Below are positions 31,747-42,888 of a stretch of DNA of 64,000 nucleotides, piece after piece. The DNA comes from Typha latifolia (lineage: Eukaryota > Streptophyta > Magnoliopsida > Poales > Typhaceae). The DNA lies in assembly GCA_019914945.1 (NCBI GenBank), contig CM034108.1, positions 8,489,280-8,553,279 on the forward strand. The letters run 5' to 3'. Both the position numbers and the translations under genes were made by a program. The notes beneath the pieces were generated by a model that did not search any database, was not told the DNA's origin, and saw nothing but the letters and a program-made list of their open reading frames with translations. Position 1 is the first letter of the stretch. The number at the start of each line of letters is the position of its first letter.

Positions 31747-31758
31747 TGGTATCAGAGC
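31747..31758 (+). promoter_or_regulatory. Primer-binding site, C unit 3
   Basis: TGGTATCAGAGC after GATCGTATCA; another near-copy lies 28 bp upstream at 31719. Confidence 0.88.
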
Positions 31759-31775
31759 TACTGTTAATTGGACAC

Positions 31776-31991
31776 ATGCTTCCTATGATGACAACTAGAG
31801 CCATGGCTGCACGGCGAGATGAGGAAGACGAGATTTCCCCAATAGAGGAAGGGGAAACAGTTGCGGGGACTTCCACCAGCGGAACTGCCCAACTAAATCT
31901 GAATACAGAAGAGCCTAGCATTCAAGGCATGTTTAGGTCTCTTTTTGAATATATGGCCATCAATAATCAAATGATGATGGAGATGATGTAG
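31776..31991 (+). pseudogene. C unit 3 gag leader (71 aa)
   Basis: MLPMMTTRAMAARRDEEDEI...NTEEPSIQGMFRSLFEYMAINNQMMMEMM then TAG. It is longer and cleaner than in units 1 and 2, and matches residues 1-68 of A1 gag. The frame reads on past the stop into the unknown C frame (MSQQPCEPLLNGGRLRM at 32394), so leader and unknown part were one protein in the ancestor. Confidence 0.75.
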
Positions 31992-32609
31992 AAGATACGG
32001 GCATGGCCGAAATCTTCTTCAATAAGGATAGCAATCACAAGGCAGCATGGGGAGCCCTCCGCAACACACCCAACATCCTCCACGGCCTTCCTGTTCCCCA
32101 AAAAAATAGGGGAGAGTTCGACTATCTAGCAAGATCGAGCTTCTACTCCCCGACCCATGGTCAGTCGAAACGAATCACCACCGGCTACAATTGAATCCTC
32201 AATCATTGTAGCAGCCCTTAGAACCTCCATATTTTCTGATGCACTAGAGACCTTGCCAACAAACCGCGAAAGGCAAGCCACACCCTTCCTGATCCCTCCA
32301 GAAATGGCAAAGAGTCCAGCTTCAACGCAGTAGTTTCCTCTGGCGAGCTCGACGGTTGGAAAGGTTCTTTCGACATCAGAATGGAGTTCTTCAATGAGTC
32401 AACAACCATGCGAACCATTATTGAATGGAGGAAGACTACGGATGGTCGCTGGATATCCCTCATTAGGAATCCTCATCAGTCGTGAGGGAGATGATCTGAA
32501 ATTGCGAGTTCCAGCACTTGGGCCGCCCTACACCACCTCCCTTTGCAACCACGGCGAGTCGGCAACCAGGAAGAAATCACGTATGCCCTCCAGCAACCAT
32601 CCACCATTC
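31992..32609 (+). pseudogene. C unit 3 unknown reading frame, cut by B2 insertion
   Basis: In the frame of the leader, interrupted by a few stops but open 32394-32609 (QPCEPLLNGG, ISREGDDLKLRVPALGPPYT, CNHGESATRKKS). The sequence ends at CCACCATTC where the B2 LTR begins. The continuing C sequence (TCCTCAGTCAATCG) is found in inverted orientation at 36750-36766. Confidence 0.55.
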
Positions 32610-33429
32610 TGATAGATTCTCAAATTAAAGAGAGGCTACGCAATAATTCCTTCAAGATCTAGATGTATTACAAAAATCAGTCCGCGCAACCGTGAGAAAA
32701 TATTCATTAGAATTCTACGGTAGTCAGACAATTACGATACAAATTGGGTTAGATCTGTAACTTCCTAATCTATAAGTATTTACTCCCTTTAGATATTCAA
32801 ACTATAGTAGGGATGAAAATACGGAATAACGTGGGTGATGGTTGTGGTGACGGGTGGAGTGGATGTTAGGGTTATGGATGGGTATGGAGGTGAAGGTGGA
32901 TGGTGGATGTGATTAAGGGAAGTAGACAAAAGGAACGAAGTGGCTGAGATCCCAAAGAAGAGAGGTGGCTCGACAATCGAGGGAGATTAAAAGATAGGAG
33001 AAATCTTGTCAATTATAGTGGTGGAAGGATGGTCAAGAGGGAGGAGAGAGATTAGAGTAGATAGATGATAGAGAGGCAAGAAATCAATATTCCAATAGCA
33101 TAATGAAGTTGGCTGCCATCCACATTTATAAAGGCTAGTCAACATGTCCTTAAACAATATGTAACCCTATGTCTAGAGGATTTCCATGCACCAAAAGACG
33201 TTCTCAATATGTGCTAATGAGATGCAGGCGTTCGAACGTGGGCGTTCGAACTTGCGCAACCTCATTTGAACGCACAATATGTATTCTCTGTATTTGCGAA
33301 CCTGATGCAGACGTTCGCTAGGGCATTCGAACGCGACCCCACCTGCATTCGAATGCGACTTATAGGAATTTTATTTTAATGTAAATAAATAACTAATGCA
33401 ATAAGAAAAGATTCTAACTAAGTGTATCA
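32610..33429 (-). repeat. B2 3' LTR
   Basis: Minus-strand TGATACACTTAG...GAATCTATCA, 820 bp. GTTCGAAC motifs at 33228-33360. The purine tract GGTGGGGGAAGCG lies at about 33439-33452. Left flank is CATTC (32605-32609). Confidence 0.85.
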
Positions 33430-33430
33430 G

Positions 33431-34104
33431 CCTACAACGCTTCCCCCACCTTGCCCTTAAGGTGAAAAGTCAGGAAAATGCTCCAAGATATCAGTCTCCA
33501 ACTCCCATGTCGTCTCATCAAATGGCTTGCCAAGCCACTCAACTAGAATAGAGAATCTCCATCTCTATTCTGCTACCATGTTGTCGTCGGCATCTAGCAA
33601 GTACACAAACTGGCACAACGGTCTCTATCTCCTCAAATGGCTCTAGTAGAGTTGGTCCAACGATCTCATGATCTCCAATCCGGCTCCCTCAGCAAACATG
33701 GAAGACAGGATGCATTCTCGATCCCTCCGCTAGCTCCAAATGATATGCAATCAGATCAATACGCTCCAACACTCGAAACGGACCAAAGTAGCAATATGCT
33801 AACTTTTGGTTTCGCATCGGACGTAAGGTCACCTATCGATATGATTGCACCCTCACAAACACCTAACTGCCGATGTCAAACTCCTGCTCCCTATGGCTAC
33901 GATCATAAACTTGCTTAATTGCAATTTTGAGCAAGTTTAAGATGAGCACGCAACTTCCTCAATGTGGTGTCTCTATCCATCAATGCTAAGTTCACCTCCG
34001 TACGATCTGCAAATGCCACTAGATCATAAGCGCATAACGTTGGAGCCGTGCGTTCATACACGACCTCAAATGGAGTCATGCCAATGCTACTGTGGTAAGC
34101 GGTG
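33431..34104 (-). pseudogene. pol: B2 integrase C-terminus remnant, heavily mutated
   Basis: Fragments of the integrase end and chromodomain region by comparison with B1 (43757-44050), broken by many stops and shifts. Read with a frameshift it carries SDCISFGASGG...NASCLPC, which corresponds to the B1 stretch after its GPY/F module. Not functional. Confidence 0.55.
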
Positions 34105-34764
34105 TTATAAGACCACTCTGTTCATGGTAAGAACTCCAACCATCGTCTCTCTAACAAAGCACCTCAAATACTGCTCAATGCCTCGATTGACCACCTCGGT
34201 TTGGCCGTCCGTCGATGGATGGTAGGCCGAACTAAAGTTCAATCGAGTCCCCTTCAATCTAAAAAACTCAGTCCAAAAGTCACTCATAAATACACGATCA
34301 TGATTTGAGACAATCGTGTGTGGCATGCCATGTAACCGAGCAATATCTCTAAAAAAAATTTTAACTACCAAATTCGCTGAAAACGGATGTGATACTGTCG
34401 AAAAGTGCACATACTTGCTCAATCAACCACCCACTACAAAGATAACGAAATAACCCCGTACTAGTAGAACACCCTCTATGAAATCCATAGAAATGTCTTC
34501 CCAAACACGGTACGATATAAGTAAAGGTTGTAGTAATTCGGCTGATTTTAATGTGGTTGCCTTAGCCTGTTGACAAACTTCGCAAGCATAGAGAAAACTT
34601 CTCACATCCCGCCTCAATCCTAGCCATGTGCAACTCTGAGATATCCTCCTATAAGTCCTCAAGACACCCTCATGACTAGCCTGTGGAGTTTGGTGAAAGC
34701 GCTCCAATAATTTCTGCCGCATTCTATCATTTGCGGGTACCTGAATGCATCCACAGTCCAACAT
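34105..34764 (-). pseudogene. pol: B2 integrase: zinc finger and catalytic core
   Basis: DNA-joining enzyme. The zinc-binding part shows H...H and C..C (FHQTPQASHEGVL and CEVCQQAK) around 34570-34700. Core: DISMDFIEG (first Asp) at ~34490, IVSNHDRVFMSDFW (second Asp; the usual SDRD reads SNHD) and HPSTDGQTEVVNR (Glu). Two open pieces, 34423-34764 and 34105-34422, are separated by a stop near 34420. This region is the one deleted in A1, A2 and B1. Confidence 0.82.
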
Positions 34765-34818
34765 TAAACTGCATCAATTTTTCAACTCTAGATGGCGCTC
34801 TGGATCATCCATCACCTC

Positions 34819-35200
34819 CTACAACAATCTCAAAATATCTGGGTCAAATGTACATGCATACCTCAGCTCGTTAAGCAAGGAAAAGGTGGGAGAAGAATAG
34901 GCTGCAAGCTTGGCGGTATCGGTTTGGCACGATAGTGCTGTGAGAGAATTGCTAACATATTCTCTCATAAGTCGATAATTGTTGAGATTTTTGTGACAAA
35001 GTCTTACTAAGATAGGCAATGGGACGTCCTCCTTGCATTAGTACAGCTCTTATGCCAACACTTGACTCATCACATTCCACAATGAATTCTTTGGTGAAGT
35101 CCAGTAGCGCTAGATTGGGTGCCGTCGTCATTGCTATTTTCAGTTTTTCAAAGGCTGAAGTAGCTTCATCCATCCATCTAAAAGAGTCATTCTTCAACAA
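34819..35200 (-). pseudogene. pol: B2 RNase H, internally deleted
   Basis: RNase H start FIVECDESSVGIRAVLMQGG and IAYLSKTLSQKSQQLSTYER (35200-34952), then a jump to the end of the domain (AAYSSPTFSLLNELRYACTF at ~34850-34900). About 200 bp corresponding to B1 43370-43570 is missing. Confidence 0.75.
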
Positions 35201-35403
35201 AGAAGTGAGAGGAGCAGCGATCTTGTGATATCTGGCAATAATATCCGGTCAGCCCCAAAAGTTATCTCAATTCGGTGGAAGTAGTAGGAATAGGCCAAGC
35301 GGTCATGCATGCAATCTTTTGAGGATCCGCCATTACACTATTCGCTGAAATGATGTGGCCTAAATACTCCATTTGTGGTACTCCCCATAGACACTTGGAC
35401 TTT

Positions 35404-35890
35404 TTAATCTTCAATTAGCTTTGCTTCAACAAGCACATCCTCCAAATGCCTCCAATGCTTCAATTCAGTCCTACTATACACCAAAATGTTGTCAAAAAAT
35501 ACCAAGACATACCTTCGCAAGACAGGCCATAATATATCATTCATGAGGCCTTGAAAGGTAGCTAGAGCATTGGTGAGATCAAAAGGCATCACCCAAAACT
35601 CGTAATGCTCGTGTAGAGTTCGAAACGCAATTTTGTGCACATCCGTCGGGTGAACTTTAATTTCATGATACCCGGCCCTCAAGTCAAGCTTGCTAAATAT
35701 AGTCTATAACTAGAATAGGATACTGATATGGCCTCAAGTTCGCTGGTGCAGCCCCAGGTACAAATCTCTATGCAATGGTTCGCCGCTCTCCTTGATGGCA
35801 ACTCCTGTGGCTCCTCAAACAGTCCAGAAAAGTTATCTAATAAATTAGAAAATTCAATGCTAGTACCTGAACTCTTTTGATTAGGTCGAC
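35404..35890 (-). pseudogene. pol: B2 reverse transcriptase, 5' part rearranged
   Basis: Fragment 35404-35682 has [31 protein letters not shown] [14 protein letters not shown] and the active-site region [13 protein letters not shown], where the second Asp of FFDD is Asn. Upstream, 35679-35890 keeps LDNFSGLFEEPQELPSRRAA then loses homology, with a deletion of the finger region. It ends against inverted C DNA at ~35890. Confidence 0.78.
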
Positions 35891-36771
35891 CCAATGACTC
35901 GAGTTAGGTTCAACCAGCCAAACTAATTATTGGTTGTGCTCATAATCGTTCTACCCACTCCATGGATTAGGATCCAAGTCAAATGTGTCCTAGTATAAGC
36001 AAACTCGACTTAAGTCAAGTAGAGGGTTTCTGATTAGGTCCCTTATTTGACTTAATTAAGTTCCCAAGTCCAGAGATGACTCACACTTGACTAGACCACT
36101 TTGGTTCTTAGGTCCAACCTAGCTCATGTCTAGTAATTCAACCTGGCCAAGCCCAACCATGTAGCCATCTTAGAATTCTAACCACTTAGGTATTTCAAAA
36201 AAGTTTGGAATCCCTAATATTTCTCCCACAATTCCCTCTCCGTCACCCATTGCCATAGGAGTTGCCTTGGCAAGTGGCAGCCATGGCTGAGCAATGACCA
36301 CCTCCGGTAGTTGCTTTGGCAGGGTTCCCGGAAGGGTTCCCGACGGTGTGGCGGTAGTCGGCAGCGATGGAAGGTCGAAGTTGGCCCAAAAAATGAAATA
36401 TTCGTCTCCTTCTTCTCTGTCTTGTCACAGCCACGACAAGGAGCCTCCGGCCATCTAGAATATGAAAATAGCTGTCGGTGAGGTCTCTCTTGGGGTGGCG
36501 GTGGTCGACTACTGTGGAAGGTTGAGTTCGGCAGAAATAAAATCTTCATCTCCTTCTTCTTCGTTTAGTCGCAGCCATGGCAAGAAGCTTTCAGCCGTCT
36601 GGGTGACAAAAGCAGCGGCCCATGAGGTCTTTATGGGACCGTCAGTGGCTGATGCTACTGTGGGTGGAAGATTGCAGCCTTCTCCTTCGAGTTGTAGCTT
36701 GGCGGGGAGCTGTCACGTCATCGTCGGTGACGACGCTGTCGCGATCGATTGTCGATTGACTGAGGATAATG
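35891..36771 (-). mobile_element. C-family internal sequence, inverted
   Basis: Reverse complement of C unit internal sequence equivalent to 13310-13870: the TCCTCAGTCAATCG point is next to 36767 and the GAACCTAACTCGAGTCA-type part next to 35900. It corresponds to the missing continuation of C unit 3. The flank reads CATTA then TCCTCAG on the minus strand, against CATTC at B2's other end, so both ends of one B insertion appear to be present but in inverted relation. Confidence 0.75.
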
Positions 36772-37612
36772 TGATACACTTAGTTGGGATCTTTTTTATT
36801 GCATTAGTTATTTATTTTCATTAAAATAAAATTCTTGTAAATCCCGTTCAAACGCAGGTGGGGTCGTGTTCGAATGCCCTTGCGAATGCCTACAATAGGT
36901 TCACAAATACAGAGAACGCATATTATGAGTTCAAACACGGTTGGTCGAGTTCAAATGCCTGGGTTCAAATGCCTGCATTGCGTTCCCACATACAGAGAAC
37001 GTCTTTTGGTGCGTTCGAATGCGATCGGCTGGAATCTTCTAGAATTAGGATTACATATTATTTTAGGACTTGTTGCCTAGCCTCTCTAAATGTAGATGGC
37101 AGCCAACTTCATTATGCTATTGGAATATTAATTTATTGCCTCTCTATCATGTATCTACCCTAATCTCCCTCCTCCCTATTGACCATCCTTCCACCTCTAT
37201 AGTTAGCAAGGTTTCTCCTAACTTCTAATCTCCCTCGACTGTCGAGCCATCTCTTTTTCTTTGAGATCTCGACCACTTCGTTCCGTTCGTCTACTTTCCT
37301 TAATCACATCCACTATCCACCTTCACCTCCATACCCATCCATAACCTTAACGTTCACTCCACTCATCACCACCACCATCACCCACGTTATTCTGTATTTT
37401 CGTCCCTGGTACATTTCAAATCTGTGAAAGGCATAAATACAAAACTTGTAGATCAGGAAGTTTAGGATCTAATCTAATTAGGTTGGTAATTTTTTGACTA
37501 CCAGAGAATATCTGACGAATATTTTTCTACGGTTGCGTGGACTGATTCCTGTAATACATCCAGATCTTGAAGGAATCGTTGCATAGCCTCTCTCTAGTTC
37601 GAGAATCTATCA
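36772..37612 (+). repeat. B1 5' LTR
   Basis: 841 bp, TGATACACTTAG...GAATCTATCA. GTTC(G/A)AA motifs at 36845-37025 are more decayed than in other LTRs. It ends in a single primer-binding site, in contrast to the arrays at 1997 and 44939. Confidence 0.85.
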
Positions 37613-37615
37613 ATT

Positions 37616-37627
37616 TGGTATCAGAGC
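37616..37627 (+). promoter_or_regulatory. B1 primer-binding site
   Basis: TGGTATCAGAGC, three bases after the LTR end. Confidence 0.9.
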
Positions 37628-37668
37628 AGGCAAATCTCAAACCTCCATTAATTGTAGAAAGAAGAAAA

Positions 37669-37884
37669 ATGATATCAACAAGGAGACCTATGGAGAGCAC
37701 ACCGACAAGGGAAGACTCAATCCACGATGACCCTAGCCGTGAGGCCGATTCCTTTGGACCGACCACGGCCAAACCGAGTCAACCAATGTCCATGAGTGCG
37801 AATATAGATGAACTTAGGGGCATGTTCCATACATTGATACATAGAGTTGACTCAATTCAAAAGGATCACAATGAACTGATTTGA
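37669..37884 (+). pseudogene. gag: B1 gag leader (72 codons)
   Basis: Starts MISTRRPMESTPTREDSIHD, continues ANIDELRGMFHTLIHRVDSI, stops at TGA 37882. It is 41 bp after the primer-binding site, a normal place for gag. The next part of gag lies beyond the nested solo LTR, at 38973. Confidence 0.7.
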
Positions 37885-37937
37885 TTCGTCATCTCCTCGA
37901 CGACGATTAGAGTTTCAAGAAGGACCAGCTGTGGGAC

Positions 37938-38967
37938 TGAAAAAAATCCCTAGACACACGTATGTATCTAAACACTAGGCAAAGTCTCGCTCGTTCACTT
38001 AAGTAAAAATTGGAAGAAATATTAAAAACGAAAGCAGAGATGAACGCCAAGATTTTAACGTGGAAAAACCCAAACGGGAAAAAAACTACGGATCCAAACT
38101 CGGATCAAAACCAATCACTAGAATTGTAGCAGTTACAAGACTGACTCTCAAAACAACCTGTCGATCCAAACGACTTTGTTCCTCTCAGTCTTGATCGCTA
38201 GAACCCACGATTCACTGCTTCTTGTGATTGAAGTCCAATCTCAGTAACCCTCGAGATTGATCTTTCATCTAGATAGCCCTTAAGACGAAAGATTAAGATT
38301 TATAGATGAGTGGAACCTTGTTAGTTGAAGAACCGATGTAGCCTCAAGAGGTCTCCTTCAATAATGCTTCTTCAACTACCCTAGAGATAGGGTTTTACAA
38401 TCCTTATATATAATCTCCAAGATAGAGCCAAATCCAAGTCTTATTCGTACTCACGAAAGTCCAATTTTATCAAACTTCGTTGGTGCATTCGAACGCGGCC
38501 CGGGTGCATTCGAACGACATGACTTGAACTCAGGTGCGTTCGAACGGGCCCGAGTGCGTTCGAACGCGACAACTTGAATTCTTCAGGTTGCGTTCGAACG
38601 CGTTTGTGAACGCAGCTCTCGGTCTGTGTGAACGCAGTACCCGCGTTCGAACGCGTTTGTGAACGCGGCTCTCTATCTGTGTGAACGTAGTACCCGCATT
38701 CGAATGCGTTTGTGAACGCGGCTCTCTGTCTGTGTGAACGCAGTACCCGCGTTCGAATGCGTTTGTGAACGCGGCTCTCTGTCTGTGTGAACGTAGTACC
38801 CGCGTTCGAACGCGTTTGTGAACGCGATGTGAACTCGACGGCTTTTCTCCAATAATCTTGCAATTCTTCAAACTAGAGATATTCTAGACTTGTGTAAAGC
38901 TCATATACATGAAAAAAATACACTTAGAATATTTTGTACACAATTGCCAACAAATAAAAACCTAACA
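37938..38967 (-). mobile_element. Solo LTR of Sirevirus family S inside B1 gag
   Basis: 1030 bp with perfect TSDs GGGAC (37933-37937 and 38968-38972). Minus-strand TGTTAGG...TTTTTTCA. Five ~53-bp GTTCGAACGC units (38590-38830) give long but meaningless open frames on this stretch. Confidence 0.94.
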
Positions 38968-38972
38968 GGGAC

Positions 38973-39770
38973 CTCATCGAACTAATATGCTACAGGTCTA
39001 GGTGCGTCATGCGAGTGTTAATGATGCCCTCTTACCTATGCCCACACATCATTCCCCATCTCCGTTGCAACACCCAAGACCGGCAGTGGTGAAACTCGAG
39101 AGGCGTGCGGCACCAGTGCATTTCGTTCATGAGGAGGATTGGCACTTTGAGGATGAGGTCAATCCCTTTGGACATGGTGATGGACGTGCTCAAAGATTTA
39201 GAGAAGGGGATCAACTTGCACAAATGTTTAGACCTGAAATAAGGATCTTTCGCAAACCTGACTATGCTATTCGGGGGAGAATTACACGCTTGGATTTTTC
39301 AAAATTTCAAGGCGGTGATCCAACAGATTGGGTGTTTCAAGTTGAACAATATTTTGATTGTCAAGGTAAAACGGAAGATGCAAAGGTCCAGATGGCAAGC
39401 TTTCACCTTCAAAGAACTGTATTGCATTGGTATAGATCAGTTATTCGTGGTGGAGGATTTACCGGATAGGCTAATTTTTGTAGGAGGATTATATGCAGAT
39501 TTGGGACAGCGGCATATGAAGATTTTGCTGCCACAATAAGCAAGATGGTTCAGAGGATGACGTATTGGATTACCAAGCTGAGTTTGAAAGAGTTAGTTGT
39601 CGTTGTAAGTCACCTTGGCTCGAACCGACATTAATGAGCACATTTATTTTAGGGCTGCGGGATGAGATTCAGGCAGATGTTCGTGCTCTTTGTCTTATTA
39701 CTCTTGAGGAGGCCTTTGAGAAGGCCGTGTGGATAGAGCAAAAGCATAAGACTCTAAAGATGGCGGTTTG
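38973..39770 (+). pseudogene. gag: B1 gag, copy 1
   Basis: Capsid-like region ITRLDFSKFQGGDPTDWVFQ, VEQYFDCQGKTEDAKVQMAS and FHLQRTVLHWYRS (39270-39445), then after shifts YQAEFERVSCRCKSPW and LRDEIQADVRAL (39565-39770). Same order as A gag but about half identical by eye. Broken by a stop at 39469 and frame changes. Equivalent to copy 2 at 40532-41330. Confidence 0.8.
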
Positions 39771-39907
39771 CACCTAGAACGCCGACTGGAAATTTTGTAG
39801 GTTCAAGAATAGCGGTTGCGAGTACTAGACCACAACCACCTTTGAAACCTTCTTCCGATGTGAGAGGAAGCACAAGACCCCCCGTTTGAACTCTCACACT
39901 TGCCCAG

Positions 39908-40372
39908 GTGGAGGAGCGAAGAGCGAAGGGCTTTTGCTTTCGATGTGATGAGCGTTTCACCCCCGGTCATTGGTGTTCTAAACCGATCGGGAGTGTGATG
40001 CTTATAGATGGTCTTGAGGAGGATGATGAGGTTGTTGATGATGGAGAGTGTCTAGAGGAGGGTGCGGAGGAAGATATTCAATCTGAAATATCAATGCATG
40101 CATATTCGGGTACTTTCGCGCCGAGGACGTTACGAGTAGACAGACTCGTTAGAGAGCATTGTGTGCACATCCTCATTGATTCGGGGAGTACACACAACTT
40201 TGTAGACGAGAGGTTAGTGAGGAGATTATGTTTGGATGCTGAACCGACCACAGGATTTGACGTTGCTATTGGAGACAGCACGAATCTTAAGGCGGAGAGC
40301 TTGGGTCGCCGGGTCGGTATACGGATGCAAGGACATGACATCATTGTGGACTTGTATCCGTTGGCACTGTGA
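39908..40372 (+). pseudogene. B1 zinc knuckle and protease, copy 1
   Basis: CFRCDERFTPGHWCSKPIGS knuckle at its start, then acidic linker and protease active site HILIDSGSTHNFVDERLV (D-S-G). A TGA at 40370 replaces an Arg codon in ..PLALRGADIVL. It ends soon after, at the duplication boundary ~40531. Confidence 0.8.
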
Positions 40373-40531
40373 GGAGCGGACATTGTCCTTGGTACTCAGT
40401 TTGGGACCCGTCACATTTGATTTTCGGAGCATGTGAATAAAATTTGAATAAGGAAACAAAGATGTGCGGCTTGATGGCGTTCGATCTTCGTCGATTCCTA
40501 CGATGCAGCTTATGTGGGGCTGCCTTGTGCG

Positions 40532-41330
40532 ATAAGACCTCATCGAATCGATACCCTACATGTCCAGGTGCGTCATATGAGTGTGAATGATCCCCTCTTA
40601 CCTATGTCTACACATCATGCTCCACATCCGTTACAAAACCCAAGACCGGCGATGGTGGAACACGAGAGGCATGCGGCACGGTGCACTTCGTCGATGAGGA
40701 GGATTGGCACTATAAGGATGAGGTTAATCCCTATGGAGTTGGTGATGGACGTACTCGAGGATTTAGAGAAGGTGATCAATATGCACAAAGGTTTAAACCT
40801 GAACCAAGGATCTTTCGCGAACCTGACAACGCTATTTGGGGAGAACCACACGCTTGGACTTTTCAAAATTCCAAGGCGGTGATCGAACGGATTGGGTGTT
40901 TCAAGTTGAACAATATTTTGATTGTCAAGGTACAACGAAAGATGCAAAAGTTCAGATGGCAAGCTTCCACCTCCAAGGAATGGCATTACATTGGTATAGA
41001 ACGGTTATTCATGGTAGTGGATTTATCAGATGGGCTAATTTTTGTAGGAGGATTACACGTAGATTAGGGACGGCGGCATATGAGGATTTTGCTGCCACAT
41101 TAAGCAAGATGGTTCAAAGGACTACCGTATTAGAGTACCAAGTTGAGTTTGAAAGAGTCAATAGTCGTTGTGAGTCACCGTGACCTGAATGTACTTTGAT
41201 GAGTACATTTATTTTAGGGCTGCGAGAGGAGATATAAGCGGATGTTAATGCTCTATGTCCTACTACTCTTGAGGAGGCCTTTGATAAGGCCGTGAGGATG
41301 GAACAAAACCATAGGGCCCTAAAGATGGCA
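40532..41330 (+). pseudogene. gag: B1 gag, copy 2
   Basis: Second tandem copy: shares MSVNDPLLPMSTHHAPHPLQ, TTRLDFSKFQGGDRTDWVFQ, VEQYFDCQGTTKDAK, RRLGTAAYEDFAATLSKM with copy 1. It has its own set of frameshifts (frames change at about 40680 and 40840) and a TGA at 41181. Confidence 0.8.
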
Positions 41331-41479
41331 ATGAAAACTAATTGGGGCAACTGAGATGGGCATTTTCACCTAGAACGCCGGTTGGAAATTCTGCGGGTTC
41401 AAAAATAGCGGTTGCGACTACTAGACCATGACCACCTTTGAGACCTTCTTCCAACGTTAGAGGAGGCACTAGACCCCCC

Positions 41480-42058
41480 GTTCTAACTCTCACACCTGCC
41501 TAGGTAGAGGAGCGAAGAGCGAAGGGCTTTTGCTTTCGATGTGATGAGTGTTTCACCTCCTGTCATCAATGTTCTAAATCGATCGGGAGTGTGATGCTTA
41601 TCGATGGTCCTAAGGATGATGATGAGGTAGTTGATGATGGAGAGTGTCCAGAGGAGACCCATGAGGAGACCGTTGAGGAGGGCGTTGAGGAAGATATCCA
41701 AGCTGAAATATCGATGCATGCATATTCGGGTAGTTCCGCGCCGAGGACGTTACTGATAGACAGACTTGTTAGAAAGTATTGTGTGCACATCCTCATCGAT
41801 TCGGGGAGTACACATAACTTTCTAGACGAGAGGCTAGTGAGGAGATTGGGTTTGGATGCCGAACCGACTACGGGGTTTGACGTTGCTATTGGAGACGGCA
41901 CGAAGCTTACGACAGAGAGCTTGTGTCGCCAGGTCGCTATACGAGTGCAAGGACGCGACATCATTGTGGACTTGTATCCGTTGGTATTGCGAGGAGTGGA
42001 CATTGTCCTTGGTGCTCAGTGGTTACAAAGTTTAGGACCCGTTACATTTGATTTCTAG
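41480..42058 (+). pseudogene. B1 zinc knuckle and protease, copy 2
   Basis: Degenerate knuckle near 41530, then open frame 41591-42058: acidic linker, HILIDSGSTHNFLDERLV active site, RGVDIVLGAQWLQSLGPVTF. It stops at TAG 42056. It continues, unlike copy 1, into the linker before reverse transcriptase. Confidence 0.82.
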
Positions 42059-42214
42059 AGCATGTGGATGAAATATAAATAAGGAAACAACGATGTGCGG
42101 CTTGATGGTGTTCGGTCTTCGCCGATTCCTATAATGCAGCCTATGATGGGGCTGCCTTGTGCGTATGATTTGGCCTATCTTCTTTAGTTAGGTCTAGCAG
42201 GGGATGAGCCTCAA

Positions 42215-42838
42215 ACAAGATCAGGTATTACCATTGAATTGTCTAATTTATTAGATAACTTTTCTGGACTGTTTGAGGAGCCGTAAGAGTTGCCACTGAG
42301 GAGAGCGGCGGACAATCGTATAGAGATTGTACCCGGGGCTGCACCGGCGAACGTGAGACCATATCGGTATCTACATGTGCAAAAAGAAGTTATCTCAAAG
42401 ATGGTAGCCGAAATGTTGGAGCAAGGCCTCATACAACCAAGTTATAGCTCATACTCATCCCCCAAGCTTTTGGTGCGAAAAGAGAACAGGATATGGCATT
42501 TTTATGTCAACTATCGAGCACTAAACGCTATTATCTTCAAGGACCGGTATCCAATTCTGGCTATCGAGGAGTTGTTGGACGAGCTTGTAGGAGCGACTAT
42601 ATTTAGTTTGCTTGACTTGAGGGCCGGGTATCATCAAATTAGAGTTCACCCGGCGGATGTGCACAAAACTGCATTTCAAACTCCAGATGGGCATTACGAG
42701 TTCCGAGTGATGCCTTTTTGTCTCACCAATGCTCCAACTACCTTTCAAGGACTCATGAATGATATATTTCGGCCTCTCTTGCGAAGGTATGTCTTGGTAT
42801 TTTTTGACGATATTTTGGTGTATAGCAGACTAAATTGA
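42215..42838 (+). pseudogene. pol: B1 reverse transcriptase
   Basis: Open 42290-42838 (182 aa). In order: [39 protein letters not shown] (normally ..FCVDYRALN; here the Asp is Asn), [40 protein letters not shown] and the active-site box [13 protein letters not shown]. Stop at TGA after RLN. The preceding linker (42215-42289) matches B2 but has a TAA at 42284. Confidence 0.87.
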
Positions 42839-42888
42839 AGCATTGGCAGTATTTGGAGGACGTGCTGAATTTGTTGGAGCAAAACTAA

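Larger units (their letters stand above)
32610..35890 (-). mobile_element. Element B2: minus-strand gypsy fragment with 3' LTR, integrase, RNase H, RT
   Basis: Family B element reading leftward: reverse transcriptase, RNase H, integrase, polypurine tract, 3' LTR (32610-33429). No gag, protease or 5' LTR follows on its right; instead C sequence in inverted orientation begins at ~35890. It is the only element in the window with a recognisable gypsy integrase catalytic core. Many frameshifts and stops. Confidence 0.8.
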
